Positions 25,019 to 34,041 of a DNA stretch of 64,000 bases are shown one piece after another. Each line of letters opens with the position of its first letter. Within the stretch, counting starts at the first letter, position 1. The stretch is from Alphaproteobacteria bacterium 40-19 (lineage in GTDB: Bacteria; Pseudomonadota; Alphaproteobacteria; Holosporales; Holosporaceae), in assembly GCA_001898075.1 (NCBI GenBank), contig MKSD01000001.1, positions 734,108 to 798,107 on the forward strand, written 5' to 3'. The translations under genes and the position numbers were made by a program. The notes under the pieces are model-generated. The model was not told where the DNA came from and made no database searches. It saw only the letters and a list, made by a program, of their open reading frames with translations.

Positions 25019-26575
25019 TTAGAGCGTTGAGCTAGGCCCTGCTTCTGCTTCAGCCGCCTGCAAGCGTTTTGTATAGTCTTCAGACAAAGACTTTACAGCC
25101 CAAAGCCACCAAAAGGTGATTCCCACCAATATCGCTCCCAAGATGGGAACGTTAAGCTGAGGCATTGAAATGGTTTTTGTCACCAATTGAGACACAATCT
25201 GAATGACACTGCCTCCCGACTTTCCGGCACGTCCACCCAGAACGTCCACCGCCGCTTTACCTTTAACTTTTTCTTCTTCGTTCCCGACAATGAAGGCCAT
25301 TTCTTTTGTAGGATCAAACAAAGAGTATTTAGTTCCTTTACTGAGAACGTTTTGAATCAATCCTAAGATGACTGCGACTTCCAAAGCGCTGCTGCCGATG
25401 ATCTGACAAAAACCAGCTAGATGATCTTGGAAAACCATGAATGCAAAGAAGCCCGCCCCGGTAATCATAACAACCCAGGGTGTTAAACTGGCCGCAAACA
25501 ACCAACCCACTTTTAAAAGGTTTTTACTGACTAAAATCAACAGCATAGTCGCCAAACCTGTCCCAATAAAGCTCTTTCCTATAAAAGAACTATAGGCGCC
25601 AGGATCTTTTTTCCCCGTCGCAGGATCAATAAAGTACAAGCTAACACTTTCCTTCCATAATACTTCCACGATATTAATGGTGATCCCATAAGCCAATACC
25701 AGCACCATGATGTACCAAAGGTAACGAGACTTCATTAAAAATAAAGCACTGTCTTTTAGGCTCATTTTTACTTTTTCTTTTTTCGCTTTCCCAGCGCCAA
25801 ATTTTTGTTCCTCAGTCAGTACATTGCCTTTATGCATCCACCAATACATGAGTCCAATCAAGAGGCAGCCCAAAACCACACACCCTGTATAGACCTGCAC
25901 CTGAGTTGTAAAATCTTTCTCTCCGGTCGGTAAACGAACTTCTTTAAATAACTTGTCTCCAAAACCTGTCAGAACACCCGCAGCCACCAATCCTAAATTG
26001 GCATAAAAGCCGTACATAGGGTAGAATCGCTTGGCTTGTGAAGTGGGCGTAATTTGATTAGCAAACTGCCAAAACAACAAAGCCACAGCCACGTTGCCCC
26101 ACAACTCCGCCATCAGATAAAATAAACTAAACAACCAATACCCTACCGCCGGAATAGCAGGAGCTAGTTTTGGGTAAGCCAACATAGTGGCCTCAATCCA
26201 CTCCGGCGACGCATTTAAGTAGGCCCTTGCAGGGTAAAATACAAAAGCAAACAAAAGAAAAAAAGCTGCAAAAGGAAACAGCGTACTGTAATAAAGCTTT
26301 TGCCTAGAAAGCACATTGCTGAGCTTAGCATACCCAATTACCGTGAAAATTGCACACGGCGTTACAAGCCCCATCTTCACCCAAGGAAGAGTAAAACTCC
26401 CAGAATGGGGAGCGTTGACTAACAAAGAATCCTTCAAGTTCCGGACAGTGGTATAGTTAAACAACACCCAAAACATGATAACAACCATCGGCAAAAAGAT
26501 TTTAACTTCGTCCGAAAATACCGGCCACAATCGCTCTCGCCATTTACCCATCGCAGGGGTTTGTGAATTTAGCAT
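25019..26575 (-). CDS. tlc: ATP/ADP translocase (nucleotide transporter, Tlc family)
   Basis: Polytopic protein of 518 residues with about 12 membrane helices, similar in length to rickettsial Tlc (about 500). The N-terminal segment FNYTTVRNLKDSLLVNAP and SGSFTLPWVKMGLVTPCAIF correspond to the YT-x-R-x-x-KD-x-L motif and following helix of the plastid/bacterial energy-parasite translocases; GITINIVEVLWKESV in the second half is another family landmark. These carriers exchange host ATP for bacterial ADP or import other nucleotides; which one cannot be decided here. Its presence is the strongest sign of an obligately intracellular lifestyle. Single gene with its own terminator; the 235 bases upstream contain a short GAGGC/GCCTC inverted repeat. 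Confidence 0.94.
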   Translation of the reverse strand: MLNSQTPAMGKWRERLWPVFSDEVKIFLPMVVIMFWVLFNYTTVRNLKDSLLVNAPHSGSFTLPWVKMGLVTPCAIFTVIGYAKLSNVLSRQKLYYSTLFPFAAFFLLFAFVFYPARAYLNASPEWIEATMLAYPKLAPAIPAVGYWLFSLFYLMAELWGNVAVALLFWQFANQITPTSQAKRFYPMYGFYANLGLVAAGVLTGFGDKLFKEVRLPTGEKDFTTQVQVYTGCVVLGCLLIGLMYWWMHKGNVLTEEQKFGAGKAKKEKVKMSLKDSALFLMKSRYLWYIMVLVLAYGITINIVEVLWKESVSLYFIDPATGKKDPGAYSSFIGKSFIGTGLATMLLILVSKNLLKVGWLFAASLTPWVVMITGAGFFAFMVFQDHLAGFCQIIGSSALEVAVILGLIQNVLSKGTKYSLFDPTKEMAFIVGNEEEKVKGKAAVDVLGGRAGKSGGSVIQIVSQLVTKTISMPQLNVPILGAILVGITFWWLWAVKSLSEDYTKRLQAAEAEAGPSSTL

Positions 26576-26810
26576 TTTTCCTCTAGCTACGAGGCCTCTG
26601 CAGCCTCAAAAAAACTAATTTCATTATAGCTTTTATGCCTTTGTGATTACTAGAGGTATTTATTCACAACTTGGTTTGCGTGTGTTTGCATTTTTTTCGT
26701 TTTTTGACTTTTAAAGCTTTAGAAAACAGGCGCGTCCAGAAAAAATTCTCTAGATTTCATTGATTTTTTTTAGCAAACCGATTTAAATAAAAGAAAAACT
26801 GGGGTATATC

Positions 26811-27506
26811 TTGGGAAAACCAGATCATTCAAATACTTCAGATAAAAAACCCCACTATCTGGGCCATCGTTCTCGTTTGAAAGAGCGCTTTCAAAGTGCT
26901 CCTGGGGCCCTTCCTGACTATGAACTTTTAGAACTTTTTTTAGGGTGGCTTTATCCCCGCAAAGATGTTAAGCCTTTGGCCAAAGAGCTGTTGGAAGAGT
27001 ACGGCTCTTTATGGTCGGTGTTTCACAATCCCAAAAACAGCCCCTGTGCTGTGGGTTTTTTGTGCGTGCGCGAGCTGTGCCGCCGTCTGATCATCAAAGA
27101 AATTCAGGGTCGTCCTTTACTGAATTCCCTCAGTAAAGTTTTGGAATACTGTCATTTAACGATGGGGCATTTAACCTATGAAACGTTTCACCTCTTTTTT
27201 TTAGATCGCAAAAATTTTCTGATTCAAGAAGAAAGTTTTCAAAAAGGCACTCTGGACGAAGTGGCTCTTTACCCCCGCAATGTGATGGCTCGGGCGCTAG
27301 AAGTCAATGCAGCCGGCCTTATTTTGGTCCACAACCATCCCTCGGGGGATCCTACCCCTTCCAAATCAGATGTTTTGCTGACGCAACATCTTGTAGAAGT
27401 TCTGGGGCCTTTTAAAATTCAAGTTCTAGACCACCTTATTATTGGAAAATATGCCCACTTTTCTTTTCGCGAGCAAAATATTTTGTTTAAAAAAACGAAC
27501 CCATAA
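26811..27506 (+). CDS. radC: RadC family protein (JAB/MPN metalloprotease-like fold)
   Basis: Protein of 231 residues. The N-terminal helix-hairpin-helix-like part includes HYLGHRSRLKERF and LPDYELLELFLGWLYPRKD. The C-terminal JAB domain carries the metal motif LILVHNHPSGDPTPSKSD (HxHPSG...S..D) near residue 170 and VLDHLIIGKYAHFSF. RadC is widespread, but its supposed role in DNA repair is disputed. The start used is TTG at 26811, the only reasonable start giving the complete N-terminus; the ribosome-binding site is weak (GGGG upstream). Confidence 0.88.
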   Translation: MGKPDHSNTSDKKPHYLGHRSRLKERFQSAPGALPDYELLELFLGWLYPRKDVKPLAKELLEEYGSLWSVFHNPKNSPCAVGFLCVRELCRRLIIKEIQGRPLLNSLSKVLEYCHLTMGHLTYETFHLFFLDRKNFLIQEESFQKGTLDEVALYPRNVMARALEVNAAGLILVHNHPSGDPTPSKSDVLLTQHLVEVLGPFKIQVLDHLIIGKYAHFSFREQNILFKKTNP

Positions 27507-27658
27507 TTTCTTTTAACGGTTTCTTTTTATTTTTTTAATACTGTGAATTATTATGAAAAACAAATAAAAATATTGAAATTGTGTTTTGTGTCTTTTATGA
27601 TCTGACCATGGGCTTAGAGCAAACAGTGCACTAAGCGACCGATAACTTGGAGGACGAA

Positions 27659-29266
27659 ATGAATAAATTACACACCTTATTACTGGCATTCAGTGCTATG
27701 ACATCTGCAAAAATCTGGGCCGATGGGCCAGCGTTGCAAGGGGCTGCATTGCAAGCTCCAGCACTGACCACATCCTCAGAGGCTAAAGAATCTCCATTCA
27801 AGAAACTGATAGAGCTCTTAGCAAAGGCAAAGCAGAAACAATCTTCTGCGGCCCAAGAATCCTCTGCATTACAAGGGATTGCACAGCCCAGTATCAGTTC
27901 GGCAGAAGATCTTGTCTCTCTGGTCAAATCTCAAAACCTCAGCTTTAAAGATGCCTTAGAAAAAATGGGGGTTAATGTCGCTAAACGTTTTTCTAAAAGA
28001 CTCAACGGTAAAAAAGGACAAAAATTCTTTTTAAACAGAATTAAAAAAGAAGGCCTGTCTTGGCAAGCTGCTGCCGCTTCTTTAAAGCCTGCAACCCCAG
28101 CAGACATCGCACCTGCCAACAAAACCCCCGTTGGTGATCTTTGGAGCGACTTTACAAAATATCTTCAAGACAATTTCCCCGCTGATAACGCTGGTCTTTT
28201 GATGTCTACGTTATTGAACAGCTGGCAAAGTATTATGGGAGATATTTCTAATTCAGATCTTTTAGAAGCTTTTGCGAACTGTGTCTTAAATATGGAAGAT
28301 CAGCTTTCTGGCTCTGTCTTTTCAGCTTTTAAAACAAAATACAAAAGTATTTTAGAAAACCGCGCCTTAGATAATTTGGTGAATTTCCAAAAATCCCTGT
28401 TCTTAAAAGATCCCAGTAAGACCATCGAAGAGACATCTGCTGTCATCACCAATGTCTTTAATGTGATTAAAAACAACACCGATGACCTTTCCAAAGAACT
28501 GAAAAAAACCTTAACGGGCAATTTCGAAAAAGCCTACCGATTGATTGAAAACAGTCTGTCCCGCAATTCTTTTGACAACGCGGATACCCTAAACCCAACC
28601 AATCCTTTGACAGCAGCAACCTACACAGGACTAACAACCCTGGGAACAGCTCAAGCAGGTGCCCTGCAACTGTTGCAAGAGGCCTTGGATTACAAAATGG
28701 ATCGCCAAGGATTGGGACGTTTGATTTACGGAGGTAAAACCATCGCTGCTTTGGCTGCGCATCCCACCACAAATGCTATAACAAGTGATAACAACTTCCA
28801 ATTCGCCTGCCAAAAACTGGATAATACTGGCGCTGTTGTCGTTGATCTGGATAAAAGAACGCAATATGAAACGCTGATTGACAACATTTTAACAAAAGTA
28901 CCAGCTATCTTTAGAGCAACAGACTCCGTGATAGCAGAACCTAGAAATTACGCAGTCACTGCTAACACAAAAAACCAGAGCCTTACATTACAACTTTTGG
29001 CCGCCGCCAGCTGTGATCCTATTGAAGATCACTACGAACTGACGGCCGCAGAAAAACCAGGCGCCTACTACATGCGTCAGCTGCTAAACGGAGGAGCACC
29101 TAGCGATACCTGGTTGGCACGTACAAATGCTCGAATCTACGCCCCAGAACAAGAAGGTGAAGACGGCGAAGGCAGAAGAAACCACATGGACGAAGGTCAG
29201 GAAAACAGATCTGAATCCAGAAGCGCCCGCCAAAACAATAGAAATGATATCGTCTGGGGAAACTAA
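27659..29266 (+). CDS. Large secreted hypothetical protein
   Basis: Protein of 535 residues starting at an ATG with the strong site TTGGAGGA six bases upstream. The leader MNKLHTLLLAFSAMTSAKIWA|D is a signal peptide. After an Ala/Gln-rich stretch comes a predominantly helical soluble protein, e.g. SLVKSQNLSFKDALEKMGVN, followed by a basic patch (KRFSKRLNGKKGQKFF) that resembles a small helical repeat, and a charged tail rich in Glu, Arg and Asn (EGEDGEGRRNHMDEGQENR). No enzyme motif or known domain seen. It has its own terminator. Candidate exported host-interaction protein. Confidence 0.65.
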   Translation: MNKLHTLLLAFSAMTSAKIWADGPALQGAALQAPALTTSSEAKESPFKKLIELLAKAKQKQSSAAQESSALQGIAQPSISSAEDLVSLVKSQNLSFKDALEKMGVNVAKRFSKRLNGKKGQKFFLNRIKKEGLSWQAAAASLKPATPADIAPANKTPVGDLWSDFTKYLQDNFPADNAGLLMSTLLNSWQSIMGDISNSDLLEAFANCVLNMEDQLSGSVFSAFKTKYKSILENRALDNLVNFQKSLFLKDPSKTIEETSAVITNVFNVIKNNTDDLSKELKKTLTGNFEKAYRLIENSLSRNSFDNADTLNPTNPLTAATYTGLTTLGTAQAGALQLLQEALDYKMDRQGLGRLIYGGKTIAALAAHPTTNAITSDNNFQFACQKLDNTGAVVVDLDKRTQYETLIDNILTKVPAIFRATDSVIAEPRNYAVTANTKNQSLTLQLLAAASCDPIEDHYELTAAEKPGAYYMRQLLNGGAPSDTWLARTNARIYAPEQEGEDGEGRRNHMDEGQENRSESRSARQNNRNDIVWGN

Positions 29267-29338
29267 TCGATAAAAATTTCTGAAACCTAAGTTCTGAATT
29301 CTTTTACGAGTTCTATTTCTAGACTTTCAGGTTTAACG

Positions 29339-29370
29339 AAGCCCAGGGGATTTTCCCTTGGGCTTTTTTA
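29339..29370 (+). terminator. Rho-independent terminator of the secreted-protein gene
   Basis: AAGCCCAGGGGA, loop TTT, TCCCTTGGGCTT then TTTTTA: a stable stem followed by a T-run about 70 bases after the stop codon at 29266. Confidence 0.9.
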
Positions 29371-29467
29371 TTGCAAATTAAAAGATTCTGGAAGGTTAAA
29401 GGAGCCTGGAAACCCCCAGAAAGAAAGACCAAGGCAAAAAACTTGGATCAAAGGGAACTTGCCCCCG

Positions 29468-30529
29468 TCAGCTGCTCTTGGTTAGGTACCTTGGATCATA
29501 TGCCTTGAAACACACCTGAACCAAATGGTTCAGTATCCCAGTAAGACCCTCCCCTAATCTACTGCCTCTTAAAGCTTGCAGCGTATACTGCCCCTCGCAC
29601 AGTTCTTGTAAGGGCTTGGGAAATTGCTGCCCGGCTTGGCGATTGCGGGAACTGGCTGCGTAACAAGTCAGAATAAAATCTCCAAGTCCCCCATACCCCA
29701 AGCTGGTCTGCTCATCTAAAGGCTTTTGTAAAATCTGCTGCATAAAACCCCGCATTTCCCCAAAAGCTTTGGTCATGAAGAGGGCTTTGGCATTTTCACT
29801 GGGGCCAAAGTGATGCGGGGCTTGGTTATAAGACCCAGGATCACCGGCTCTTGGGTTATCAGGTTTTGCATTACAAAATTCTGGGTTATCAAAGCTCAAA
29901 GGATCCAATTTTGATTGCATCAACAAACCAAAACCAAAGGCCATCACATTTTTAAGGGCCCCATACCATTCCACTTCATCAGGAAAGGCGCTTTCCTGCA
30001 GGTCCAACAAGGGCCGTTTTTGCAACAACTCTTTAACCTGAGCAGCCATCTTCTTACATTCACTGGCCACCACCATACCGCAGGGATGGCCCGCCAAAAC
30101 TTCTGCCGCAAGGTTCGGTCCTGCCAAAACTCCCGTTCTGGCCTCAGGGAAAAACTCGGCGATGATCTGCCTAACCCGCAGGCCGGTGCCCACTTCAATC
30201 CCTTTTCCCAAGCTCAACACCCAGGCAGGCGCAGGAATAGAGCTCAAATCTATGGAAGCCAACACCCCCCGCACACTTTGAACGGGACAGCCTAAAATCC
30301 AATAAGGGAACTGCTGCAAGGCCCAGGTCAAATCGGTGGTTTGAACAGCCTGGGGATTGTCCGCCGAAAAATCGTGGCGAAAGGATTCTTGACTGCGTCC
30401 CCATACGGCCACAGGAACCCCCACCATACAGGAGGCAACCGCCGCTGAAAAACGTCCTGGCCCTAAAAAAACAACGCCTGGTACTTTTTCTGTCATTTCT
30501 TCTGGTACTGCTCCTGTGGTTTTAAACAT
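29468..30529 (-). CDS. gpsA: NAD(P)-dependent glycerol-3-phosphate dehydrogenase GpsA
   Basis: About 353 residues; reduces dihydroxyacetone phosphate to sn-glycerol-3-phosphate for phospholipid synthesis. Rossmann loop VVFLGPGRFSAAVA (usual GAGxxGxA, first Ala replaced by Pro), VLSLGKGIEVGTG, VLAGPNLAAEVLAG and the catalytic-helix segment WYGALKNVMAFGFGL are in order, and LGYGGLGDFILTCYAASSRN matches the C-terminal G-x-GDL-x-T-C. Unusual: about 35 extra residues after the catalytic helix (from LDPLSFDNPEF to NQAPHHFGP), encoded by DNA with repeated GATAACCCA words. Starts at 30529, 30544 or 30496 are all possible; the 5' end overlaps rppH. Confidence 0.86.
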   Translation of the reverse strand: MFKTTGAVPEEMTEKVPGVVFLGPGRFSAAVASCMVGVPVAVWGRSQESFRHDFSADNPQAVQTTDLTWALQQFPYWILGCPVQSVRGVLASIDLSSIPAPAWVLSLGKGIEVGTGLRVRQIIAEFFPEARTGVLAGPNLAAEVLAGHPCGMVVASECKKMAAQVKELLQKRPLLDLQESAFPDEVEWYGALKNVMAFGFGLLMQSKLDPLSFDNPEFCNAKPDNPRAGDPGSYNQAPHHFGPSENAKALFMTKAFGEMRGFMQQILQKPLDEQTSLGYGGLGDFILTCYAASSRNRQAGQQFPKPLQELCEGQYTLQALRGSRLGEGLTGILNHLVQVCFKAYDPRYLTKSS

Positions 30530-31109
30530 GACTTTCTGGGGCATGACGTTTGGGGGCAAGCTCTTTTTGATCATGCTCTGCTTTTAAAAACGCATCAAAT
30601 TCTTTTAAAACGCTGCGATAGACTTCTTTCTTACTGAAAGGGCATTCTTGAAGCAGCTTTTCAGGAGAAGTCCACTTCCAAGCTTCAAATTCAGGAAAAA
30701 GACTCGCCTTTAAGTTAATATCTTGGTCTATCCCTTGAAATGAAAATAAAAACCACTTGTGTTTTTGGCCCTTAAAACGCAAACGCCACAAAGTAAAACA
30801 TCCCTTAGGAAAGTTGTAGGCATAAAACCCCTGACTTTGGTTCACCAACAGAGCCTTGCGGGTCCCTATTTCTTCTTCCATTTCCCGCCAAGCGGCTTGC
30901 GTAAATCCTTCGGGGCTGCCTTGTTCTTGATGATCAATACCGCCTTGAGGCATCTGCCACTCGGGACGACCAAAGCGTTGTCCCACAAAAATCTGATTTT
31001 TGGAATTCACAAGCATCATTCCCACACCTAAGCGATATCGATCCCCATCCCCCACAGAACCAAAAAAACCTTTCCAGCACTCTAAAAACCACTCTAACAG
31101 CTTTTTCAT
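30522..31109 (-). CDS. rppH: RNA pyrophosphohydrolase RppH (NUDIX)
   Basis: NUDIX enzyme of 195 residues. RYRLGVGMMLVNSKNQIFVG, RFGRPEWQMPQGGID and the NUDIX box with REMEEEIGT (residues ~68-80) match the RppH/NudH family, which removes pyrophosphate from 5'-triphosphate mRNA ends or hydrolyses diadenosine polyphosphates. About 25 N-terminal residues (MKKLLEWFLECWKGFFG) are an extension before the core. It overlaps the gpsA start and follows the IMPase gene by nine bases in one minus-strand operon. Confidence 0.88.
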   Translation of the reverse strand: MKKLLEWFLECWKGFFGSVGDGDRYRLGVGMMLVNSKNQIFVGQRFGRPEWQMPQGGIDHQEQGSPEGFTQAAWREMEEEIGTRKALLVNQSQGFYAYNFPKGCFTLWRLRFKGQKHKWFLFSFQGIDQDINLKASLFPEFEAWKWTSPEKLLQECPFSKKEVYRSVLKEFDAFLKAEHDQKELAPKRHAPESHV

Positions 31110-31118
31110 CCTGCCCCC

Positions 31119-31892
31119 TTAAACAGTCCTTAGTGCTTGAGACAAAAGAATGTATCCAGGGATAGAGCCAGCCATAAAAGCATTTTTCTTTTCAAAAGGG
31201 GCCTTGTGACTAACTTGTCCCCCCGCCTCTTTAACCAACAGCATCCCCGCTGCCACGTCCCAGGGGTTGGGATTCCACTCTAAAACGCCATCAAATCGCC
31301 CAGCAGCTACGTAAGCCAAGGCCAAAGATGTCACCCCAAAAGAACGCACCTTAGCTTCGATCCGACGCAGTGCTTTCAATTCGGAATCTTGATCTCTTCT
31401 TAAATTCATACTGAACATAGGTTGGCAAGACAATTTGGGACTATTCAAACGTAACCGAGTCCTATTCAAAAAGGCCCCCATCCCCTTATGGGCCCAAAAA
31501 ACTTCATTTTTCAAAGGATCGTAAACGACCGCCGCCACCAGCTCTCCGGCTTCTTGTACCGCCACAGAAATGGCAAAATGAGGAATGCCCCGAAAAAAAT
31601 TAGAACTGCCATCCAAAGGATCCACAATCAACCAGGATTCTAATCCTGGAGACGCTTCAATGCGCCCCGCTTCTTCCATCAAAAAATTGTGCCTAGGAAA
31701 ATGTTCTTTTAACACGCGGTAAATGGCGGATTCTGCCCGTTTATCTGTCTTAGCAACAAAACTACCCAGCCCTTTTTCAGAAGACTGTAAAAATCCCACT
31801 TCTCCAAAATCTCGCACCAAGACTTTAGAAGCTGAAGAGACCGCCTTTAAAATAATATTTACCAAAGGGGCATGGGTCGACAAAATAAACAA
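31119..31892 (-). CDS. suhB: Inositol monophosphatase family protein (SuhB-like)
   Basis: Protein of 257 residues. All three metal-binding motifs of the IMPase superfamily are visible: FLMEEAGRI near residue 70, WLIVDPLDGSSNFFRGIPHF near residue 87 and WDVAAGMLLVKEAGG near residue 212. In bacteria SuhB also assists rRNA transcription complexes; the enzymatic substrate here is not determined. The first start is TTG at 31892 and no clear Shine-Dalgarno sequence is seen, so the exact N-terminus is uncertain. Operon order IMPase-rppH-gpsA. Confidence 0.85.
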   Translation of the reverse strand: MFILSTHAPLVNIILKAVSSASKVLVRDFGEVGFLQSSEKGLGSFVAKTDKRAESAIYRVLKEHFPRHNFLMEEAGRIEASPGLESWLIVDPLDGSSNFFRGIPHFAISVAVQEAGELVAAVVYDPLKNEVFWAHKGMGAFLNRTRLRLNSPKLSCQPMFSMNLRRDQDSELKALRRIEAKVRSFGVTSLALAYVAAGRFDGVLEWNPNPWDVAAGMLLVKEAGGQVSHKAPFEKKNAFMAGSIPGYILLSQALRTV

Positions 31893-31988
31893 GGGAAAAA
31901 CATGAACCGAAACCTCTTATAAGGTTAAGGCCTGCCCTTTTAATTTGCAACCAGTCTGCAAACAGACCCAAATTTTCGTTCTTTTAGT

Positions 31989-32300
31989 TTAATGGTAATG
32001 ACTATTAATTTTCTCTTTTAAGACTTTGGATGCGCGAAAACTAATGCTTCTTCTAGGCAAAATAATTTTTTCCTCTTTTGTCCTAGGATTGCGTCCTATT
32101 CGTTCCTTTTTATAGTGCACTAAAAAAGTCCCAAAAGAAAAAATTTTAACGCTTTTTTCTTCCTCAATTAAACTTTCTTTTAAGGTTTCCAGCAAAACTT
32201 CCAGGATGTTTTTGGCTTTGCGGACAGAAATCTGCATTTTTTCTTGAAAAATTTTTTGTAATTCCCCACGGGTCAAAACATCTTTCATCATTAATTTCAT
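31989..32300 (-). CDS. ihfA: IHF/HU family DNA-binding protein (IhfA-like)
   Basis: Protein of 103 residues. LTRGELQKIFQEKMQISVRK and FSFGTFLVHYKKERIGRNPR-TKEE give the helical dimerisation body and the DNA-intercalating beta arm of the IHF/HU fold; the extended N-terminus favours IHF alpha. It bends DNA in transcription, replication and recombination. Several nearby Met codons (residues 1, 4, 5) are possible starts. It is divergent from secD. Confidence 0.85.
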   Translation of the reverse strand: MKLMMKDVLTRGELQKIFQEKMQISVRKAKNILEVLLETLKESLIEEEKSVKIFSFGTFLVHYKKERIGRNPRTKEEKIILPRRSISFRASKVLKEKINSHYH

Positions 32301-32446
32301 AGTTTTTAACTGTTAAGATATTATACAAATTGAAAGTTAAAATACTACGTAACCGAGTACTTAAAAGAAGGACTAAAAGGGTTTTTGGTTGTTTTAAGGC
32401 CTTAATTGTGTCAGAATAAACCAGCTTATCTGGTTACAGGATCCTG

Positions 32447-34030
32447 ATGGTCTATGTCTCGCGTTGGAAATTGATCTCTTTTTTTTTACTGGTGTGTTTC
32501 AGCACCTTACTGTTATTGCCCAATTTTGTGGCAAAAGATCAATGGCCTTCTTGGCTTTTTTATCGACCCATTGCTTTGGGTTTGGATTTAAGGGGCGGAG
32601 TGGACCTTTCCCTAGAAGCTGATTTTAATAGCTTCTTTTCCGACCAATATACACAAATCGCCAATAATTTACGCAAACAAATCCGTGAAAAAAAGTGGTC
32701 CTATACCCGCATCACCGCCACAGCCGAGGACGTTAACTTTATATTGCCCACGGGCGTCAGCCAAACCCAGGTCTCTGAGGTGTTATCTCAGATTGATCCG
32801 GCTCTGGTTGTCGCGTTTTCTTCAGAGGCCGCAGGACAAACAAAAGAACGGATGAAGGCAACAATCTCTTTCCACCCAAGGGCTGTCATCACTTTAAAAA
32901 AGAAAACATTGGATCGCTCTATTGAAGTCATTCGCCGCCGTATTGATACCCAAGGCACTTTAGACCCCTACATCCAAACTCAAGGAGATAACCGGATTAT
33001 CATTCAGGTCCCCGGGTTCCACGATCCCCAAATGGTCAAAAATCTTCTGGGAAAAACCGCTAAGTTAACGTTTCAATGGGTCTGGAACAAAGAAAGCGAA
33101 GGACAGAAAGTGACTTTAAAAGACAAGGAAAACAGAGATTATCCCTTAGAAAATGAGGCACTGTTAACCGGTGAAGACGTGACGGGAGCCAAAGCCGGTT
33201 ACCACACCAACGCTCAGACAGGAGCCCAAGAAGCGGGAGTATTTTTAGAATTTGGCAGCAAAGGGGCCCGGTATTTTTCTGATCTTACACGAAAAGGGGC
33301 TGCTTCTTTTGAAAAAGGAGACCCCAGGTACATCGCAATTGTGTTGGATCAGACCGTCCTCAGTGCTCCTTTGATCAAACATCAGATCAATGATGGCCAT
33401 GCCGTCATCACAGGCGAAACTTCTATTGAAAAGGCTCAGGAACTGGCAGCGCTCGTGCGTTCCGGATCCTTGCCAGCCCCCTTAAATATTTTAGAGGAAA
33501 AAGTTGTGGGACCTGGTCTAGGGGAAGACTCTATTCGCTACGGAACTTGGGCCACTTTGTGGGCCGTTTTGGGTGTTTGTGTTTTTATGATCTTGTCCTA
33601 CTCCTTTTTCGGGCTTCTATCTGTGATTGGAGTTGTTTTTAACTTATTGTTTTTGATGGCGGCTCTCAGTGCTCTGGGGGCGACTCTGACGCTTCCTGGC
33701 ATTGCAGGAATTGCCTTAACCATTGGCATGGCCGTAGATGCTAATGTTTTAATTAACGAGCGTATCAAAGAAGAGCTCCGCCTAGGCCGTAAAGTCATCA
33801 CTGCCGTTCATTCAGGTTACCGCAGAGCCATGAATTCCATTGTCGATTCTAACCTCACCACCCTTATTGGAACCGCATTGCTGTATGGCTTTGGGGCAGG
33901 TCCGGTACGAGGCTTGGCTATCACAATGGCCTTAGGCATTGTAATTTCAATGTTTACGGCTTTGTCTTTAACGCATAATTTAGCTAACTTCTGGCTGCAA
34001 AAATATCCAAGAAAAACCTTACCTCTTTAA
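32447..34030 (+). CDS. secD: Protein translocase subunit SecD
   Basis: Protein of 527 residues. ALGLDLRGGVDLSLEADF at residue ~43 is the SecD signature after the first membrane helix; the large periplasmic domain follows, with the conserved IDTQGTLDPYIQTQGDNRI and VPGFHDPQMVKNLLGKTA. The C-terminal membrane domain includes GIALTIGMAVDANVLINERI. Together with SecF it uses the proton gradient to aid the late steps of Sec export. AGGATC lies just before the ATG. yajC, the usual upstream gene, is absent. Confidence 0.95.
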   Translation: MVYVSRWKLISFFLLVCFSTLLLLPNFVAKDQWPSWLFYRPIALGLDLRGGVDLSLEADFNSFFSDQYTQIANNLRKQIREKKWSYTRITATAEDVNFILPTGVSQTQVSEVLSQIDPALVVAFSSEAAGQTKERMKATISFHPRAVITLKKKTLDRSIEVIRRRIDTQGTLDPYIQTQGDNRIIIQVPGFHDPQMVKNLLGKTAKLTFQWVWNKESEGQKVTLKDKENRDYPLENEALLTGEDVTGAKAGYHTNAQTGAQEAGVFLEFGSKGARYFSDLTRKGAASFEKGDPRYIAIVLDQTVLSAPLIKHQINDGHAVITGETSIEKAQELAALVRSGSLPAPLNILEEKVVGPGLGEDSIRYGTWATLWAVLGVCVFMILSYSFFGLLSVIGVVFNLLFLMAALSALGATLTLPGIAGIALTIGMAVDANVLINERIKEELRLGRKVITAVHSGYRRAMNSIVDSNLTTLIGTALLYGFGAGPVRGLAITMALGIVISMFTALSLTHNLANFWLQKYPRKTLPL

Positions 34031-34041
34031 GGAGACTAAAC

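Noticed and set aside
27631-27927. Reverse-strand Ala/Ser-rich open frame over the secreted protein gene
   Set aside because: Shadow frame caused by composition of the opposite strand; the forward gene has a strong ribosome-binding site, leader and terminator.
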